This document shows, one piece after another, positions 1-8,095 of a stretch of DNA of 64,000 bases; the stretch's first letter is position 1; each line of letters opens with the position of its first letter. The notes under the pieces are model-generated. The model worked only from the letters and a program-made list of their open reading frames with translations. It was not told the origin of the DNA and searched no databases. The position numbers and the translations under genes were made by a program. The stretch covers positions 682,001 through 746,000 of the forward strand of contig CP050848.1 in the NCBI GenBank assembly GCA_014873095.1, in the 5' to 3' direction. The stretch is from Planctomycetales bacterium ZRK34. Lineage in GTDB: Bacteria; Planctomycetota; Phycisphaerae; Phycisphaerales; Zrk34.

Positions 1-50
1 ACTCGCGCAAGCAGGGTCGCTCCAAGTACGGCCAGAAGAAGGGCAAGTAA
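1..50 (+). CDS. rpsL: 30S ribosomal protein S12, C-terminal end only
   Basis: The window opens inside a gene that ends with a TAA at 48-50. The last 15 codons read SRKQGRSKYGQKKGK, which matches the basic RSKYG-containing tail of ribosomal protein S12, a component of the 30S decoding centre. The following gene is rpsG, the usual str-operon order, which supports the call. Most of the gene lies outside the window. Confidence 0.85.
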   Translation, partial: SRKQGRSKYGQKKGK

Positions 51-64
51 ACCCACGTTCAGCA

Positions 65-85
65 CCGCCGCTTGCGGCGGGTTTT
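65..85. terminator. hairpin between rpsL and rpsG
   Basis: A 7-bp perfect stem CCGCCGC / GCGGCGG with a TT loop (65-80) is followed by GTTTT. It resembles an intrinsic terminator or attenuator within the rpsL-rpsG gap. The same 16-nt hairpin recurs at 22979-22994, so it may instead be a small dispersed repeat. Confidence 0.5.
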
Positions 86-189
86 GATTGACATCCCACA
101 GACCCGGCAAGTAATCCCGCCCACCGCCATGTGTGCGGGGTGAACGAACCTCAAGCCCCCCGCGGGCCGACGAGCCGAAAGGAACACCC

Positions 190-666
190 ATGGCAGGTCG
201 TATTACCAAGTCTGAAGAGCAACTTCGCCCCGATCCGAAGTTCGGCAACAAAGCCCTTTCCCGATTCATCAACTGCGTGATGCGTGATGGCAAGAAGTCC
301 GTCGCCCAGCGCGTGGTTTACGATGCGCTGCAACTGATCGAAGAGCGCACCAAGGGCAACCCCAGCGCGATTGAAGTCTTCGAAGCGGCCATCGACAACG
401 TCAAGCCGCGTGTTGAAGTCCGCTCCAAGCGCGTCGGTGGCGCCAACTACCAGGTGCCGATGCAGGTCAACCGCCGTCGTCAGATGTCGCTGGCTTACCG
501 CTGGATCATCAATAGCGCCCGTGACGAAAAGGGCAAGCCCATGGCCCAGCGTCTGGCCCGCGAGCTGTACGACGCTTCGAACCGCGAAGGCAAAGCCGTC
601 AACATCCGCGAGCAGACCCACCGCATGGCCGACGCCAACAAGGCCTTCGCCCACTTCGCCTGGTAA
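190..666 (+). CDS. rpsG: 30S ribosomal protein S7
   Basis: A 158-residue protein, close to the usual 156. S7 nucleates assembly of the 3' domain of 16S rRNA and lines the E site. The start is the ATG at 190, giving [11 protein letters not shown], with AAAGGA at 178-183; an upstream in-frame ATG at 133 would add an unlikely tail. Typical S7 stretches are visible: [14 protein letters not shown] near the N-terminus, [12 protein letters not shown] near residue 80, and [21 protein letters not shown] sequence at the C-terminus. It follows rpsL and is followed by a strong terminator, so no fusA is co-transcribed here. Confidence 0.97.
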   Translation: MAGRITKSEEQLRPDPKFGNKALSRFINCVMRDGKKSVAQRVVYDALQLIEERTKGNPSAIEVFEAAIDNVKPRVEVRSKRVGGANYQVPMQVNRRRQMSLAYRWIINSARDEKGKPMAQRLARELYDASNREGKAVNIREQTHRMADANKAFAHFAW

Positions 667-692
667 CTCGCTCAACATCCGATTGCTTTTGC

Positions 693-722
693 ACAACCCC
701 GGTTCCGCCGGGGTTGTTTTTT
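693..722 (+). terminator. intrinsic terminator after rpsG
   Basis: A 10-bp perfect stem ACAACCCCGG / CCGGGGTTGT (693-702 and 708-717) with a 5-nt loop runs into a T tract ending at 722. It lies 27 bases after the rpsG stop codon and ends the str-type operon. Confidence 0.9.
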
Positions 723-736
723 GCGCCTCTCCCCGA

Positions 737-806
737 TAGCCGGGCCGCTACGCGGCCCCGGTCTTCACTCCCGACAAAAGACCAGGGCCGCGTAGCGACC
801 CGGCTA
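737..806. repeat. paired-hairpin palindromic element with TAGCCG ends
   Basis: Two 29-nt units face each other: TAGCCGGGCCGC-TAC-GCGGCCC at 737-765 and its inverted counterpart at 778-806, which reads TAGCCGGGTCGC-TAC-GCGGCCC on the other strand. Both hairpins have the loop TAC. The unit resembles a bacterial interspersed mosaic element made of two inverted REPs. A T7 run follows at 810-816, so it may also terminate transcription ahead of the sigma-factor gene. Confidence 0.8.
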
Positions 807-827
807 CTGTTTTTTTAACCCTGCCGC

Positions 828-855
828 CTGACCATTGGCCCAAATCCGCTATATC
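828..855 (+). promoter_or_regulatory. candidate promoter of cassette 1
   Basis: CTGACC at 828-833 and TATATC at 850-855 are separated by 16 bases and lie just upstream of the sigma-factor start codon at 870. Each hexamer matches the housekeeping consensus at four of six positions, so this is a weak prediction. Confidence 0.3.
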
Positions 856-869
856 TATGCGGAGACCCC

Positions 870-1400
870 ATGGATCAGAGGCAACGCCAGGCCGAGTTCG
901 TCCGACTGGTCACCGACGCCCAGCGTCGGCTCTACGCCTACATTCTCACGCTGGTCCCCCGCCCCGCCGAGGCCGACGACATCCTCCAGGAAACCAACAT
1001 GGTCCTGTGGGAAAAGTCCGATCAGTTCACCCTCGGCTCGGACTTCAACGCCTGGGCCGCCACCGTGGCGCATTTTCAGACGCTGGCCTACCTCAAGCGG
1101 AAAAACCGCCAGAGTTGGCTGCAGTTTGACGACGCGCTCGTGCAGCGGCTGGCCCCGGTGGCGGCGGATCGGATCGAGAAGTTTGATGCGCGTCGCCGGG
1201 CGCTGAACCACTGCCTGATGAAGCTGCCCGAAAACGACCGCGGACTGATCGCCCGGCGTTACACCGAAAACGCCTCGATTCAATCCGTCGCTCAGCAAGT
1301 CGGTCGCTCCGCCGGCGCCGTCAAGCAGGCCCTGTATCGCATCCGCGGGGCGCTGCTGACGTGCATCGAGAAAACCCTCGCGCAGGAGCCCGATGCATGA
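870..1400 (+). CDS. ECF-type RNA polymerase sigma factor (cassette 1)
   Basis: A 176-residue sigma-70 family protein without regions 1 or 3. Region 2 spans roughly residues 15-80 (AYILTLVPRPAEADDILQET, then the DNA-melting stretch FNAWAATVAHF). Region 4, an HTH of about 60 residues, covers LMKLPENDRGLIARRY and VAQQVGRSAGAVKQALYRIR. It resembles the planctomycete/verrucomicrobial ECF subfamily. Its stop overlaps the ATG of the FecR-like gene (ATGA), which implies translational coupling of sigma and anti-sigma. I infer that it directs transcription of its own cassette or of polysaccharide-related genes; no binding site was identified. Confidence 0.93.
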   Translation: MDQRQRQAEFVRLVTDAQRRLYAYILTLVPRPAEADDILQETNMVLWEKSDQFTLGSDFNAWAATVAHFQTLAYLKRKNRQSWLQFDDALVQRLAPVAADRIEKFDARRRALNHCLMKLPENDRGLIARRYTENASIQSVAQQVGRSAGAVKQALYRIRGALLTCIEKTLAQEPDA

Positions 1401-2749
1401 GCGACCTGCGCCGTCAATTCGACGCCTTGCTGGATGAGTCGATCAGCCCCGAAGACCTGGCCGAGCTGACCGCCCGCCTGCACGACGATGCCGAAGCCCT
1501 CGCCGCATGGGCCGACTACATCCACCTGCACACCGCCCTGCTCTGCGAACACACCCAACCCCTGCACCGCGCCAACCCCAAGCCCGATGACGAGTCTTCG
1601 AGTCGTCGGGGTACCGGCTTCAAACTTCCAACATACATCGCCGCCGCCGCCCTGATCGCCCTTGCCCTGACCGCATGGTTCACCCTGTTTCCATCCGCTC
1701 CGCATGATGCATCACCGACGACGACATCGTCGATCGCCATGCTCACCAGCACCGACAGCGCGGTCTTCGCCGATGCGCAAATGCCGCTGCACCTCGGCGC
1801 CGATCTATCCCCCGGGCCGATTCAGCTGCTGTCGGGCTCAGCGCAGGTGATCTTCGGTTCCGGGGCGGTGGTTGATCTGACCGGGCCGTGCACGTTCGAG
1901 ATGACCGATCGCAATCGCGGGCGGCTGGTCGCCGGCGCCATGCAGGCCTACGTGCCCGATCGCGCCCACGGGTTCATCGTCGATCTGCCTGACCGGATGC
2001 AACTGACCGACCTGGGCACGGCATTCAAGACCCGCATCGACCCCGCCGGCGGCATCGAGGTGCGCGTCACCGAAGGGCGCGTGCGTATAGACCGCCCCAA
2101 TAAAAAGCCCGTCACGCTCGCCGCCGGCGCCGTCTGCATGATCGACGATCAGACATTTGCTTTCAGCATGGCGCTGCCGATCGTCAATGCTTCATTCGAA
2201 GACGACAGGGCCAACCGCATCGGCGGCGCTCTGCCGCATGGCTGGACCTCGACGATCGACGGTCGAGCCGGCTGTGAAAACCACACGGCCAACGGCAACT
2301 TCACCGCCGGCGTCGAAGGCCAGTTCGTCGGCCTGGTCAACTTCCACCTCACCGGCGATCCGCCCGACACCGCCAGCGCCCTGGTGCAGACCACCGACGT
2401 GCGCGTCGACGCCGCGTGTACCTACACGCTGACCGCCGCCGTCGGCCGCCGTCTCGACCACGACGCTCGCAAAAACAGCCCCACACGCTGGCAACTCGCC
2501 CTCTGCGATGCCGACACCGGCCGTGTACTCGCGTCGTCCACCGGCGTCGTCGCACAGTCCGGCGTCATGACTGATCAGCACCTGACCTACCGCCCCGCCG
2601 AGTCCGACGCCGGTCTCCGCCTGCAGATCCACCTGATCAATCCGCAGGACAACCGCACCGACCCGTCGCCCGGCCAGACCAACTTCGACAACATTCGACT
2701 CACGCAATGGACGCCGATGCCCGGCGCCTCACTGGAGAAGACACGATGA
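1397..2749 (+). CDS. FecR-domain anti-sigma / signal-transducing membrane protein (cassette 1)
   Basis: 450 residues, starting at the ATG that overlaps the sigma stop. The cytoplasmic part (1-78) is helical and should bind the sigma factor. A single membrane helix (about 80-98, AAAALIALALTAW) is followed by a periplasmic FecR domain (about 125-260) with LLSGSAQVIFGSGAVVD and TGPCTFEM. The remaining 180 residues look like a beta-sandwich, carbohydrate-binding-like module (VNASFED at the start, TNFDNIRL at the end). The FecR part is clearly paralogous to the protein at 36392-37930. It probably senses an external ligand and releases the sigma factor; that role is inferred from the family. Confidence 0.88.
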   Translation: MSDLRRQFDALLDESISPEDLAELTARLHDDAEALAAWADYIHLHTALLCEHTQPLHRANPKPDDESSSRRGTGFKLPTYIAAAALIALALTAWFTLFPSAPHDASPTTTSSIAMLTSTDSAVFADAQMPLHLGADLSPGPIQLLSGSAQVIFGSGAVVDLTGPCTFEMTDRNRGRLVAGAMQAYVPDRAHGFIVDLPDRMQLTDLGTAFKTRIDPAGGIEVRVTEGRVRIDRPNKKPVTLAAGAVCMIDDQTFAFSMALPIVNASFEDDRANRIGGALPHGWTSTIDGRAGCENHTANGNFTAGVEGQFVGLVNFHLTGDPPDTASALVQTTDVRVDAACTYTLTAAVGRRLDHDARKNSPTRWQLALCDADTGRVLASSTGVVAQSGVMTDQHLTYRPAESDAGLRLQIHLINPQDNRTDPSPGQTNFDNIRLTQWTPMPGASLEKTR

Positions 2750-4119
2750 AGATGCAACCGATGCAAACCGCCGCCCTGCTGGTTCTCACCGTCGCTTTGC
2801 TGATCACCGCCGAAGCGCCCGCCGCCGTGACGACCGACACGCTCGGGTTCAACACGCTGATCACCTCCACCGACACCAGCGATTCGTTCAGCACGCTGAT
2901 CACCGTCACCGACGCCGACTCCGGCCAGCAGGCGACTTTCCAGCTCACCCTCGCCAGCGCCACCGGCGAACTCTGGCAGAAACTCGACGGCAACACCCGG
3001 GCCGGCATCGGCCTGGCGGGCAGCGACGGCAACCACGTCGCCCCGGGTGAAGACCCCACCTTCACCGTCTCGCTGGTCAGCAAAGACCCGTACGTCGACA
3101 GCGTCGGTTTCAACATCAGCGCGTTGGGCATGCGCGACCTGGTCACACCGCTGACGAGTTGGACTTCCAGCGTGACGACCACCGCGGTCGTTCACAACGA
3201 CTGGAACAGCGAAACCGATCTGGCCATGGACAGCGCCTCGGCATTTCATGCGATCGACTCGTCGAACTACGTCGGCACGCTCGCGGTCACCGGCGATTCC
3301 GGCACCAGCCTGTTTCAGCTTTCCGAAAACGGCGCCGCCAGCGGCATCACCTACAACGTCAGTCTCGAAGTGAACCCGCTGGCGCACCTGGTGGGCCACT
3401 GGACCTTCGACGACGGGGCCGGCTCGACCGCCGCCGACTCGGCCGGGTCCAACCCCGGCACGTTGACCAACATGAACACTGCTACCGCCTGGACCGCCGG
3501 TCAGATCGGCGGCGCGCTGCAGTTCGACGGGACTGACGACTACGTCAACGTCGGCTCCGCCGGCGCTGGCTCCGACCTCGACGTCGACGGCCCGACGACG
3601 ATCTCCGCGTGGATCAACACGCCGAATATCGACCGCGTCCACAACGCCATCTTCACCCGCGGCGAATGGAGCGACGGCCACAGCCTGCTGATCAAAGGCG
3701 ACACCGACGGCCCCGAGCAAAGCGACCTGTGGACCAGCAACAACCTGCAGGCCGGCAACCTGGATTCAGAAAACACCTGGTACCACATCGTGCTCACCGA
3801 TGACGGTGTCACGACCAGCTTCTATGTCAACGGTTCATTCGTCGGCAGCGCCGCCAGCAGTGCTATCAGCAGCGCGCATGAAACGTGGATCGGCGCTGAA
3901 GGCTACCTGACCGGCCGCTGGTTTTTTCAGGGCCTGATCGACGACGTCGCCCTGTTCGACGCAGCCCTCGATGTCGACACCATCCAGCAGATTTACACCG
4001 CCGGCCTCGCGGGCAACGACGTCGAAGCCGCGCTGACGGCTGCCGTGCCGACTCCCGCAGCGCTGCCGGCAGGGCTCACGCTGCTGGGCGCCCTCGTGAT
4101 GCGCCGTCGTCAGAAGTAA
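2746..4119 (+). CDS. LamG-domain secreted protein with PEP-CTERM-like anchor (cassette 1)
   Basis: 457 residues. The ATG at 2746 overlaps the stop of the anti-sigma gene and has GGAG at 2734. A signal peptide (about 1-27, ending AEAPAA) precedes a Ser/Thr-rich beta region. A LamG/concanavalin-like domain covers about 216-425 (HWTFDDGAG, GGALQFDGTDDYV, TISAWIN, WYHIVLTDDG). The C-terminus carries VPTPAALPAGL, a hydrophobic helix and RRRQK. This is a PEP-CTERM-type sorting signal in a P-T-P variant, so the protein should be processed by an exosortase encoded elsewhere. LamG domains often bind glycans. Confidence 0.85.
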   Translation: MKMQPMQTAALLVLTVALLITAEAPAAVTTDTLGFNTLITSTDTSDSFSTLITVTDADSGQQATFQLTLASATGELWQKLDGNTRAGIGLAGSDGNHVAPGEDPTFTVSLVSKDPYVDSVGFNISALGMRDLVTPLTSWTSSVTTTAVVHNDWNSETDLAMDSASAFHAIDSSNYVGTLAVTGDSGTSLFQLSENGAASGITYNVSLEVNPLAHLVGHWTFDDGAGSTAADSAGSNPGTLTNMNTATAWTAGQIGGALQFDGTDDYVNVGSAGAGSDLDVDGPTTISAWINTPNIDRVHNAIFTRGEWSDGHSLLIKGDTDGPEQSDLWTSNNLQAGNLDSENTWYHIVLTDDGVTTSFYVNGSFVGSAASSAISSAHETWIGAEGYLTGRWFFQGLIDDVALFDAALDVDTIQQIYTAGLAGNDVEAALTAAVPTPAALPAGLTLLGALVMRRRQK

Positions 4120-4120
4120 A

Positions 4121-4169
4121 TAGCCGCGAATCAACGATTCGCGGACCGCGATGCGTTGCATCGCGGCTA
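4121..4169. repeat. paired-hairpin element between PEP-CTERM and pseudopilin genes (cassette 1)
   Basis: Two back-to-back hairpins: CCGCGAATC-AAC-GATTCGCGG and, inverted, CCGCGATGC-AAC-GCATCGCGG, bounded by TAG and CTA. It starts one base after the stop codon at 4117-4119 and ends two bases before the AAGGA ribosome-binding site of the next gene. A diverged copy occupies the equivalent position in cassette 2 (35417-35465). Confidence 0.85.
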
Positions 4170-4187
4170 TGAAGGAACAACGTGTTC

Positions 4188-4937
4188 ATGCGCCGACGTG
4201 GCTTCACATTGATCGAACTGCTCGTGGTCGTCAGCATCATCGCGCTGTTGATCGCGATTCTGCTGCCGTCGTTGAGCAAGGCTCGACAGACCGCCAAGTC
4301 GGTCGTCTGCGCGTCGCAACTCCGCGGGCTCGGGTTCGCCTGGCTGAGCTACATGCAGGAATCCAACTACCGCGCCTACAAGTACCCCGGCTCCAGCAAC
4401 GAGGCCTTTGATCATTTCTGGATGGCGATCATCGAGCGGTACACCACCAACGTCGACGGCCTGCGTGTCTGCCCCGAAGCTCGCGAGATGTCAGCCGAAA
4501 CGTGGGGCTGGGGCGCGGCGACGATCTCGTGGTCCGGCGAGCATCACCCCGCCGGTTTCTGGATTCACAACGCCGAGGGTGATTACCACTTCGGCAGCTA
4601 CGCCATCAACGGGTGGATGTACGACGGCTGGGTCAAGGGTGAGTCGTATCGATCGTTTCTGGAACCGGGCGTGCCGACGTACAACGCCCCGATGTTCATC
4701 GACAGCGCCTGGGTCGACGTCTGGCCGCGCGATACCGATCTGCCGGCCGTCGATCGGATCGACCCGTACCACGGCGGAAACTGGTCGACCGGCATGCCGC
4801 GCGTCACGATCGATCGTCACGACTTCGGCGTCAACGTGGTCTTTCACGACGGGTCGACCCGTTACGTGAAGCTGCCGGAGTTGTGGTCGCTGAACTGGTC
4901 GCTGAAATTCGAGACCGGCCCGTCGCCCGCGTTCTGA
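4188..4937 (+). CDS. pseudopilin-like protein, type II secretion / DUF1559-like (cassette 1)
   Basis: 249 residues beginning [19 protein letters not shown], a class III prepilin leader with Gly before Phe and Glu at +5, followed by the N-terminal helix ([16 protein letters not shown]). The rest is a globular domain rich in Trp and Tyr that ends with a GVNVVFHDGSTRYVKL-type stretch, a pattern common in planctomycete H-X9-DG proteins. A GTG at 4182 is also in frame, but the paralogue at 35398 has CTG there, so the ATG at 4188 is preferred. It is probably processed by a prepilin peptidase; its function in this cassette is unknown. Confidence 0.88.
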   Translation: MRRRGFTLIELLVVVSIIALLIAILLPSLSKARQTAKSVVCASQLRGLGFAWLSYMQESNYRAYKYPGSSNEAFDHFWMAIIERYTTNVDGLRVCPEAREMSAETWGWGAATISWSGEHHPAGFWIHNAEGDYHFGSYAINGWMYDGWVKGESYRSFLEPGVPTYNAPMFIDSAWVDVWPRDTDLPAVDRIDPYHGGNWSTGMPRVTIDRHDFGVNVVFHDGSTRYVKLPELWSLNWSLKFETGPSPAF

Positions 4938-5009
4938 CGTATTTTTGCGTAATTTTTCGCTGTCATCGGCCGATCCCGTGCGGCTACAATGTCGCACTGG
5001 AGGCGCCCC

Positions 5010-6035
5010 ATGCGAAACCTCACGCCCGGTGTGATTGTCGCGCTGCTGTTGACCGCGGTGTTGTTGACGACGGCACTGCACGCCGCCGATGAACCCGTCG
5101 TCGAGCCGCCCAAGCCCGCCCCGCTTTCGGTGGTCATTTCGCAGCTACGCAAGGAAGCGATCGCCGCCTGGCATCGCGATCGCACCTGGCCCCGCGCCGA
5201 GTCCAACTTCGCGCCGGATCAGAACTGGTCGCTGGAAAATGACCAGGTCATCACCGCCCTGTCGCGCAAGCTCGACGCCAATCCCGCCGTCGATGGCTAC
5301 ATCAAGTGGCAACTGCTCAGCTTCGCGCCGGACATCTCCGCCGCCTCGACGGATCAGGTCAACCGCATCGTCGCCCAGATGCCCAAGCCCATCGATCAGC
5401 CGCAGCCGACTGTCGCCGCCGGATCATCCGCCAACGGGCGCAACAACAACGGCACCGGCGTGTCGTTTTCCTTCTTCGGCCGACAGGGCAACTACGTCCG
5501 CGACCTGGACCCGGTCGTCGGCGACGGCGTGGTGATGTACGACCCGAAAGTCGGCACTGTCAATTCCGGTTCAACCAACGATGCAGAAACCCGCGCCTCG
5601 ATCGAGCGCGTCCTGGCGATCGTCAACGACAAACTCGCCGAAGCCCGCCAGACGGTGGACACCGCCAACCAGCCTGTTCACGCTTACCGCGAAGCGCTGC
5701 TGGCCCGCCTGCCGACCGATGGCGGAATTCGCCTGGCCGTGATGCTCAAGGATGTGCGCGATCGCCTGGCGGCGGGAGACGCTTCGTATCGCGAGGCGCT
5801 GGACCGCACGGCCGAGGCGTCGAAGACGCTGGCGGCCGATCCGTCGATCACGCCGCGTGTGCGCCGCACGCTGGTGCAGTGGACTCAGGCGGTCGGCAAG
5901 ATGCGCACCTCGGTCGTCGATGCGGTCAAGGCCGATCGGCGTGGTGTTTTCAGTTACGAGCGGACGACTTTGGCTCCGCGGCCTGAGGATGTACAATTCC
6001 TCTTGTCCCAACTCAATGAACATTCCGGCGGTTAA
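5010..6035 (+). CDS. secreted protein of unknown family, tandem paralogue 1
   Basis: 341 residues with a signal peptide (about 1-24, VIVALLLTAVLLTTALHA). The start ATG has CTGGAGG at 4997-5003, and a TACAAT hexamer lies at 4985-4990. No known domain was recognised. It is homologous along most of its length to the next gene: DGYIKWQLLSFAP matches DGYVKWQLLSYQP, and GIRLAVMLKDVRDRLAAGDASY matches GLRLQVKLMDAQDRFVAGDMSY. It differs by a Gly/Asn-rich insert near residue 145. It is probably periplasmic and mostly helical. Confidence 0.8.
   Translation: MRNLTPGVIVALLLTAVLLTTALHAADEPVVEPPKPAPLSVVISQLRKEAIAAWHRDRTWPRAESNFAPDQNWSLENDQVITALSRKLDANPAVDGYIKWQLLSFAPDISAASTDQVNRIVAQMPKPIDQPQPTVAAGSSANGRNNNGTGVSFSFFGRQGNYVRDLDPVVGDGVVMYDPKVGTVNSGSTNDAETRASIERVLAIVNDKLAEARQTVDTANQPVHAYREALLARLPTDGGIRLAVMLKDVRDRLAAGDASYREALDRTAEASKTLAADPSITPRVRRTLVQWTQAVGKMRTSVVDAVKADRRGVFSYERTTLAPRPEDVQFLLSQLNEHSGG
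5970..5997 (+). promoter_or_regulatory. candidate promoter for the second tandem paralogue
   Basis: TTGGCT (5970-5975) and TACAAT (5992-5997) are 16 bases apart, inside the end of the upstream coding region and 55 bases before the next start codon. The match to a housekeeping promoter is good, but the call rests on sequence alone. Confidence 0.45.
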
Positions 6036-6052
6036 TTGAAAGGACAAGCTTC

Positions 6053-6991
6053 ATGTTTCAACACGCCAGATTCATCTGTACGCTCTCGGTGATCATGCTG
6101 CTGGTCGGTGCGACATTGTCGCCGGCTGCCGACGCAGAAGAGCCCAAAAAGGCCGACGAAAAGACCGAGAAGAAAGAAGAAACCAAATCCCCCGCGCAGT
6201 TCAAGAAGATCAGCGTCAACGAAGCGGTGCGCGACCTGGTGCTGGAAGCGAAAAAGAAGATGCGCGAGCTGCAGGTCTGGCCGCGCCAGACGTCGGACTA
6301 CGCGGTCAAGACCAACACGATGATCGAGAGCGAAGAGGTCATCAAGGCGCTGGGCCGGCGGCTGGACCGCCTGGGCGTGATGGACGGCTACGTGAAATGG
6401 CAGCTTCTGAGCTATCAGCCGAGTCTCGTCGATGCCAGTCCGCGTGAACTGGAAGCGATCGTGCGTTTCTTCCCGCAGTTGATGCCCCGGCCAAACCCCA
6501 CCGCGGCGCAGATGCGCATCTTCAAGGCCGCTGAGCAGCGCGCCCTGCCGCAGTACAAGGACAAGATCCGCGCCGAGATTTCCGAGTACGAACTGGCCGT
6601 GGCCAACATCGCGAACATGAACAAACCCGCCATGGAGTATCGCGACAAGATCATCTTCGAGCTGCCCGAAGACAACGGCCTCCGCCTGCAGGTCAAACTC
6701 ATGGACGCCCAGGATCGATTTGTCGCCGGCGACATGAGCTACGAGCACGCCATCGGCGGTGTGATCCGCGATGCGCGCAGCATGAAGACCGACAAAGAGA
6801 AACTGCCCCCATCGGTGCGCGCCAAACTGCTGCAACAGATCGAAAAACTCAAGAGCTCGCCGAACCCGATGATTGACAATGTGAACCTGATGAACTCCGG
6901 CGAAGTGAACCTCATCAAAATCGGCGGCATCTTCAAACACAAGCAGTACGAGCAGCTCAAGGCGTACCTGGAAGGTCGTGACCCGGATTGA
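6053..6991 (+). CDS. secreted protein of unknown family, tandem paralogue 2
   Basis: 312 residues. The start has GAAAGGA at 6037-6043. A signal peptide (about 1-28) is followed by a Lys/Glu-rich linker (residues 29-50) and a helical domain paralogous to the preceding protein (DGYVKWQLLSY near residue 115, DGLRLQ-type motif near 205). It lacks the Gly/Asn-rich insert of its neighbour. Its stop codon overlaps the TTG start of the E1-like gene, so the two are probably co-translated. Function unknown. Confidence 0.8.
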   Translation: MFQHARFICTLSVIMLLVGATLSPAADAEEPKKADEKTEKKEETKSPAQFKKISVNEAVRDLVLEAKKKMRELQVWPRQTSDYAVKTNTMIESEEVIKALGRRLDRLGVMDGYVKWQLLSYQPSLVDASPRELEAIVRFFPQLMPRPNPTAAQMRIFKAAEQRALPQYKDKIRAEISEYELAVANIANMNKPAMEYRDKIIFELPEDNGLRLQVKLMDAQDRFVAGDMSYEHAIGGVIRDARSMKTDKEKLPPSVRAKLLQQIEKLKSSPNPMIDNVNLMNSGEVNLIKIGGIFKHKQYEQLKAYLEGRDPD

Positions 6992-8022
6992 GCGACGATT
7001 CCCGTTATCACCGTCAAATGCTGCTCGATGGAATCGGGGAGTCCGGCCAGTCGTCGCTGCGCCGTTCGTCTGTACTCCTCGTCGGCTGCGGCGCGCTGGG
7101 CTCGACGATTGCTGAATTGCTGACGCGCGCCGGCGTCGGGCGACTCGTGCTCGTGGATCGTGATCTTGTCGAGCTGACCAACCTGCAACGGCAGGTGCTC
7201 TTCGATGAAACCGATGCGCGCGAGGGTCTACCCAAAGCGGTCGCCGCGGCGCGCCGGCTCGGTCAGATCAACACGCAGGTCACGCTCGAGCCTGTCGTTG
7301 CCGACTTCAACGCCGCCAATGCGGTGCAACTGGCGCGTGACGTCGACGTGATCCTCGACGGCACGGACAACTTTGAAACACGCTACCTGCTGAACGACGT
7401 GGCGGTGAAGCTCGGCAAGCCGTACATCTACGGCGGCGCTGTCGGCACGCGCGGCATGGTCTACGTGTACGCGCCCGGCCGCTCGTGCCTGCGGTGCGTG
7501 TTCGACGAGCCGACCGGCGGCACGCGCGAAACCTGCGACACCGTCGGCGTGCTCGGCCCCGCGGCGTCGATCATCGCGTCCTTCGAATCCGCCGAGGCGA
7601 TCAAGCTGCTGACCGCCAACGCCGCCGCGCTGAACCCGAAGCTGCTGACGCTCGACGTGTGGGCCAACACGATGCGGGCGATCGATGTCGGCGTGCCCGA
7701 TCCCGAATGCCCCTGCTGCTGTCAACACCGCTTCGACTACCTCGAAGGCTCACGCCGCGCCGCGACCACCTCGCTTTGCGGGCGCAACGCCGTGCAGATC
7801 GTCACCGCCCACGCCGGTGAAAACATCGACCTGGCCCCGCTCGCCGATCGCCTCGCCGCCCATGGGGCTGTCAGCCGCAATCCATACCTGCTGCGTGTCG
7901 AGCTGCGTGAGCGCGATCACGACTATCAGCTCACGCTGTTTCCCGACGGCCGGGCGATCGTTCACGGCACCGCCGACCCCGCCGTCGCCAAAAGCCTCTA
8001 CAGCCGCTACATCGGCCTGTAA
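6988..8022 (+). CDS. ThiF/MoeB/HesA-family E1-like adenylyltransferase
   Basis: 344 residues. It starts at a TTG that overlaps the previous stop (TTGA), with GAAGG at 6971. The Rossmann ATP-binding motif is GCGALGS (about residues 33-39), followed by LVDRDLVELTNLQRQ, the adenylation Asp in LDGTDNFETRYLLND, and zinc-binding Cys pairs (CLRC near 170 and CPCC near 244). The family adenylates the C-terminal glycine of sulfur-carrier proteins such as ThiS or MoaD. The C-terminal 100 residues (DLAPLADRLAAHG...) look like a degenerate sulfur-carrier/MoaD-interacting domain rather than a rhodanese. The partner carrier is not in the window. Confidence 0.88.
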   Translation: MSDDSRYHRQMLLDGIGESGQSSLRRSSVLLVGCGALGSTIAELLTRAGVGRLVLVDRDLVELTNLQRQVLFDETDAREGLPKAVAAARRLGQINTQVTLEPVVADFNAANAVQLARDVDVILDGTDNFETRYLLNDVAVKLGKPYIYGGAVGTRGMVYVYAPGRSCLRCVFDEPTGGTRETCDTVGVLGPAASIIASFESAEAIKLLTANAAALNPKLLTLDVWANTMRAIDVGVPDPECPCCCQHRFDYLEGSRRAATTSLCGRNAVQIVTAHAGENIDLAPLADRLAAHGAVSRNPYLLRVELRERDHDYQLTLFPDGRAIVHGTADPAVAKSLYSRYIGL

Positions 8023-8057
8023 AAACGGACGGCGCCGCATCAGCGACGCCGCCCGCC
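8022..8057 (-). terminator. candidate terminator for the PEP-CTERM gene at 8096-8761
   Basis: An imperfect stem GGCGCCGC / GCGACGCC (8031-8050) with loop ATCA is followed on the minus strand by GTTTTT. It lies between two convergent genes and probably serves the minus-strand one. Confidence 0.5.
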
Positions 8058-8095
8058 AACAGAAACAAATAATCATGTTTCTCCGTCACCGCCCG

